Shown in pieces: positions 5,982 through 7,124 of a DNA stretch of 7,124 bases; within the stretch, counting starts at the first letter, position 1, and every line of letters begins with the position of its first letter. Below the pieces are notes generated by a model, which had not been told where the DNA came from, did not search any database, and was given only the letters and a program-made list of their open reading frames with translations. The stretch comes from Methanothrix sp. (GTDB taxonomy: Archaea; Halobacteriota; Methanosarcinia; Methanotrichales; Methanotrichaceae), in assembly GCA_028688535.1 (NCBI GenBank), contig JAQTXY010000099.1, positions 1 through 7,124 on the forward strand. Direction: 5' to 3'. Made by a program: the position numbers and the translations under genes.

Positions 5982-6013
5982 GCTACATCATGAAGACCTT
6001 GAGGAGAGCATGA
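5978..6013 (+). other. 11-codon reading frame bridging the AAA and PhnP-like genes
   Basis: ATG 5978 overlaps the ATPase stop (ATGA, 5978-5981). The frame encodes MSYIMKTLRRA and stops at TGA 6011-6013, which overlaps the start of the next gene (ATGA, 6010-6013). The peptide is too short to call a gene; the arrangement could let ribosomes pass from one gene to the next. It may also be chance, since a good GAGGAG site precedes ATG 6010. Confidence 0.3.
6001..6006 (+). promoter_or_regulatory. Ribosome binding site deciding the PhnP-like start
   Basis: GAGGAG lies three bases before ATG 6010, slightly tight but strong. The frame is open upstream to TTG 5929, but that would overlap the ATPase by over 50 bases and add residues ahead of the conserved MKVILLGTG strand that begins this enzyme family. 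Confidence 0.65.
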
Positions 6014-6753
6014 AAGTCATTCTCCTGGGCACGGGCGATGCCATCGGCACTCCCAAGATCGGCTGCAAGTGCCCAGCCTGTATGGATGCTCTGCGTGGAG
6101 GCAGAAGCCGCAGGATGAGGTTTTCCGTTCTCATTGAGTCGGATGAGGATGATGGAAGGGTTTTGGTGGACAGCAGCCCTGATCTGCGCTGGCAGCTTTT
6201 GAAGAAGGATATATCCAGTGTGGATGGCGTGATCTGGACGCATGCCCATTATGATCACTATGCCGGCTTTGGGGATTTTCACCGGGTGCAAAGTCATGTG
6301 GATGTTTATGCTCTCAAGGAGACCATGGACTATATCTTAAACTATCTCTATTTCCTCAATCCCGTGCGCCATGATGCTGTAGCCTATCAGCCTTTTGATA
6401 TTGCAGGTATGCAGTTCACCCTCTTTCCCGTCAACCATCCACCCACGCAGACGGTAGGCGTGCGCATAGACGACGGCAATAAAGTGGTGGTGATCACCAG
6501 CGACACCAAGATGGAGCTTGAGGCAGAAAGCCTGGAGCTGATGAAGGATGCGGATTTGATGCTGGCGGATGCCATCACACCGCCCGGCTACACCATCAGC
6601 AAGCACATGACGGCAGATGAAGCCATAGCTCTGGGAGAGCGTTTGGGAGCGAAAAGGCTACTGCTCACGCATCTGAGTCACCTCTATCCGCCCCATGAAA
6701 TGGCTCTCAAGGAATGGCCGCTGGGCCATGACATGATGGAGATAGTGCTGTAA
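6010..6753 (+). CDS. Metallo-beta-lactamase-fold phosphodiesterase of the PhnP type
   Basis: The 247-residue protein matches PhnP of E. coli (about 252 residues) in layout. It opens with MKVILLGTGDAIGTP and a C-x-C-x2-C site (C19, C21, C24), which together with H224 matches the structural zinc site of PhnP. The dimetal catalytic site is complete: H78, H80, D82 and H83 in THAHYDH, H143 in VNHPP, D165 in SDT, and H221 in LTHLSH. PhnP hydrolyses 5-phosphoribosyl 1,2-cyclic phosphate in the C-P lyase pathway, but relatives act on other cyclic phosphodiesters, and no other phn gene is in this window. The substrate is therefore open, and I give no symbol. The protein should be cytoplasmic. It starts 28 bases after the ATPase stop, so the two are probably co-expressed. 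The fold and catalytic class are firm. Confidence 0.88.
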   Translation: MKVILLGTGDAIGTPKIGCKCPACMDALRGGRSRRMRFSVLIESDEDDGRVLVDSSPDLRWQLLKKDISSVDGVIWTHAHYDHYAGFGDFHRVQSHVDVYALKETMDYILNYLYFLNPVRHDAVAYQPFDIAGMQFTLFPVNHPPTQTVGVRIDDGNKVVVITSDTKMELEAESLELMKDADLMLADAITPPGYTISKHMTADEAIALGERLGAKRLLLTHLSHLYPPHEMALKEWPLGHDMMEIVL

Positions 6754-6777
6754 TATGTTCTGATTCCTACTAATGAG

Positions 6778-7124
6778 ATGTCTATGAGACCAATAATCAT
6801 TTTAATTCTTTTTATACTTCTGCCACTTGCGGTGACGGCCACTGCAGAAACACCAGGTGTCCTGGAGAAGGGTACAGAAAATGATTTAGCGACAATTGCT
6901 CCCAATGATTTCGACGCCACCCTGAATTATAGTTATGAAGAAATTGATCTTCATGCTATGAATGCACCTTCATCAGCCGAAGCAACGATCGAAAGCTTGG
7001 CTGCCTATTTGATCGAGCCGGCAAAGAATGATCGTGAGAAGGCCCGAGCTATATTCCGATGGATCACAGAGAACATTGACTACAATGTTGCTGTCTTTTT
7101 TGGTGGAGGCACCGGGGTCACGAA
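6778..7124 (+). CDS. Secreted transglutaminase-like protein, 3' end outside window
   Basis: The reading frame from ATG 6778 (or ATG 6784, two codons later) stays open to the window edge, giving about 115 visible residues. It starts with a signal peptide (RPIIILILFILLPLAVTATA, likely cut near residues 22-23) followed by a low-complexity polar stretch. From about residue 56 the pattern IDLHAMNAP...SLAAYLIEPAKNDREKARAIFRWITENIDYN is the lead-in seen before the catalytic Cys-His-Asp core of archaeal and bacterial transglutaminase/cysteine-protease superfamily proteins (W95 in FRWI). The catalytic residues lie beyond the window, so activity cannot be judged. No good ribosome site is visible; a weak TATA-like TAATATG at 6751-6757 would place initiation close to the ATG, compatible with a leaderless message. 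The gene begins 24 bases after the PhnP-like stop but appears functionally unrelated to it. Confidence 0.75.
   Translation, partial: MSMRPIIILILFILLPLAVTATAETPGVLEKGTENDLATIAPNDFDATLNYSYEEIDLHAMNAPSSAEATIESLAAYLIEPAKNDREKARAIFRWITENIDYNVAVFFGGGTGVT

Noticed and set aside
1..7124. CRISPR array, tRNA/rRNA genes, insertion sequence, toxin-antitoxin or defence island
   Set aside because: I saw no regularly spaced repeats, no tRNA-like cloverleaf, no transposase or integrase motifs, and no recognisable toxin or nuclease among the genes.

Overview
This window most likely comes from a methanogenic archaeon, and I favour the Methanothrix (Methanosaeta) group. Visible reasons are archaeal promoter elements (A-rich BRE plus TTTATA-type TATA boxes about 25-40 bases before starts), oligo-T terminators, GGAG-type ribosome binding sites, and a gene set of secreted sequon-rich proteins, DUF333 repeats, a secreted transglutaminase-like protein and a ferredoxin-domain protein typical of anaerobes. 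The family placement is an inference from gene content, not a database result. All eight genes lie on the + strand; I found no RNA gene, insertion sequence, CRISPR array or tandem DNA repeat.

Region 1 (1-1600) is a two-gene secreted unit. A TATA box at 112-118 drives a 296-residue exported protein with a possible LolA-like/DUF6612-like fold and nine N-glycosylation sequons. After 16 bases comes a 157-residue exported protein made of two DUF333 repeats with identical cysteine spacing. An AT-rich spacer with an oligo-T terminator ends the unit.

Region 2 (1580-3516) holds an unrecognised 368-residue cytoplasmic protein with its own promoter. Its stop codon overlaps the start of a ferredoxin-type iron-sulfur protein (ATGA). 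The iron-sulfur protein has one complete and one three-cysteine cluster motif, followed by a cysteine-containing C-terminal domain.

Region 3 (3517-6753) holds an AI-2E family (UPF0118) membrane protein, an AAA ATPase with classical protein-threading motifs and an unrecognised N-terminal half, and a PhnP-like metallo-beta-lactamase-fold phosphodiesterase. The ATPase probably starts at 4689, after its own promoter. It is joined to the phosphodiesterase gene by an 11-codon reading frame that overlaps both genes by ATGA.

Region 4 (6754-7124) is the start of a secreted transglutaminase-like protein cut by the window edge. The window therefore alternates envelope proteins (regions 1 and 4) with cytoplasmic or membrane housekeeping-type genes. 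No single known pathway joins them. The least explained parts are the 368-residue protein coupled to the iron-sulfur protein and the N-terminal half of the AAA ATPase.
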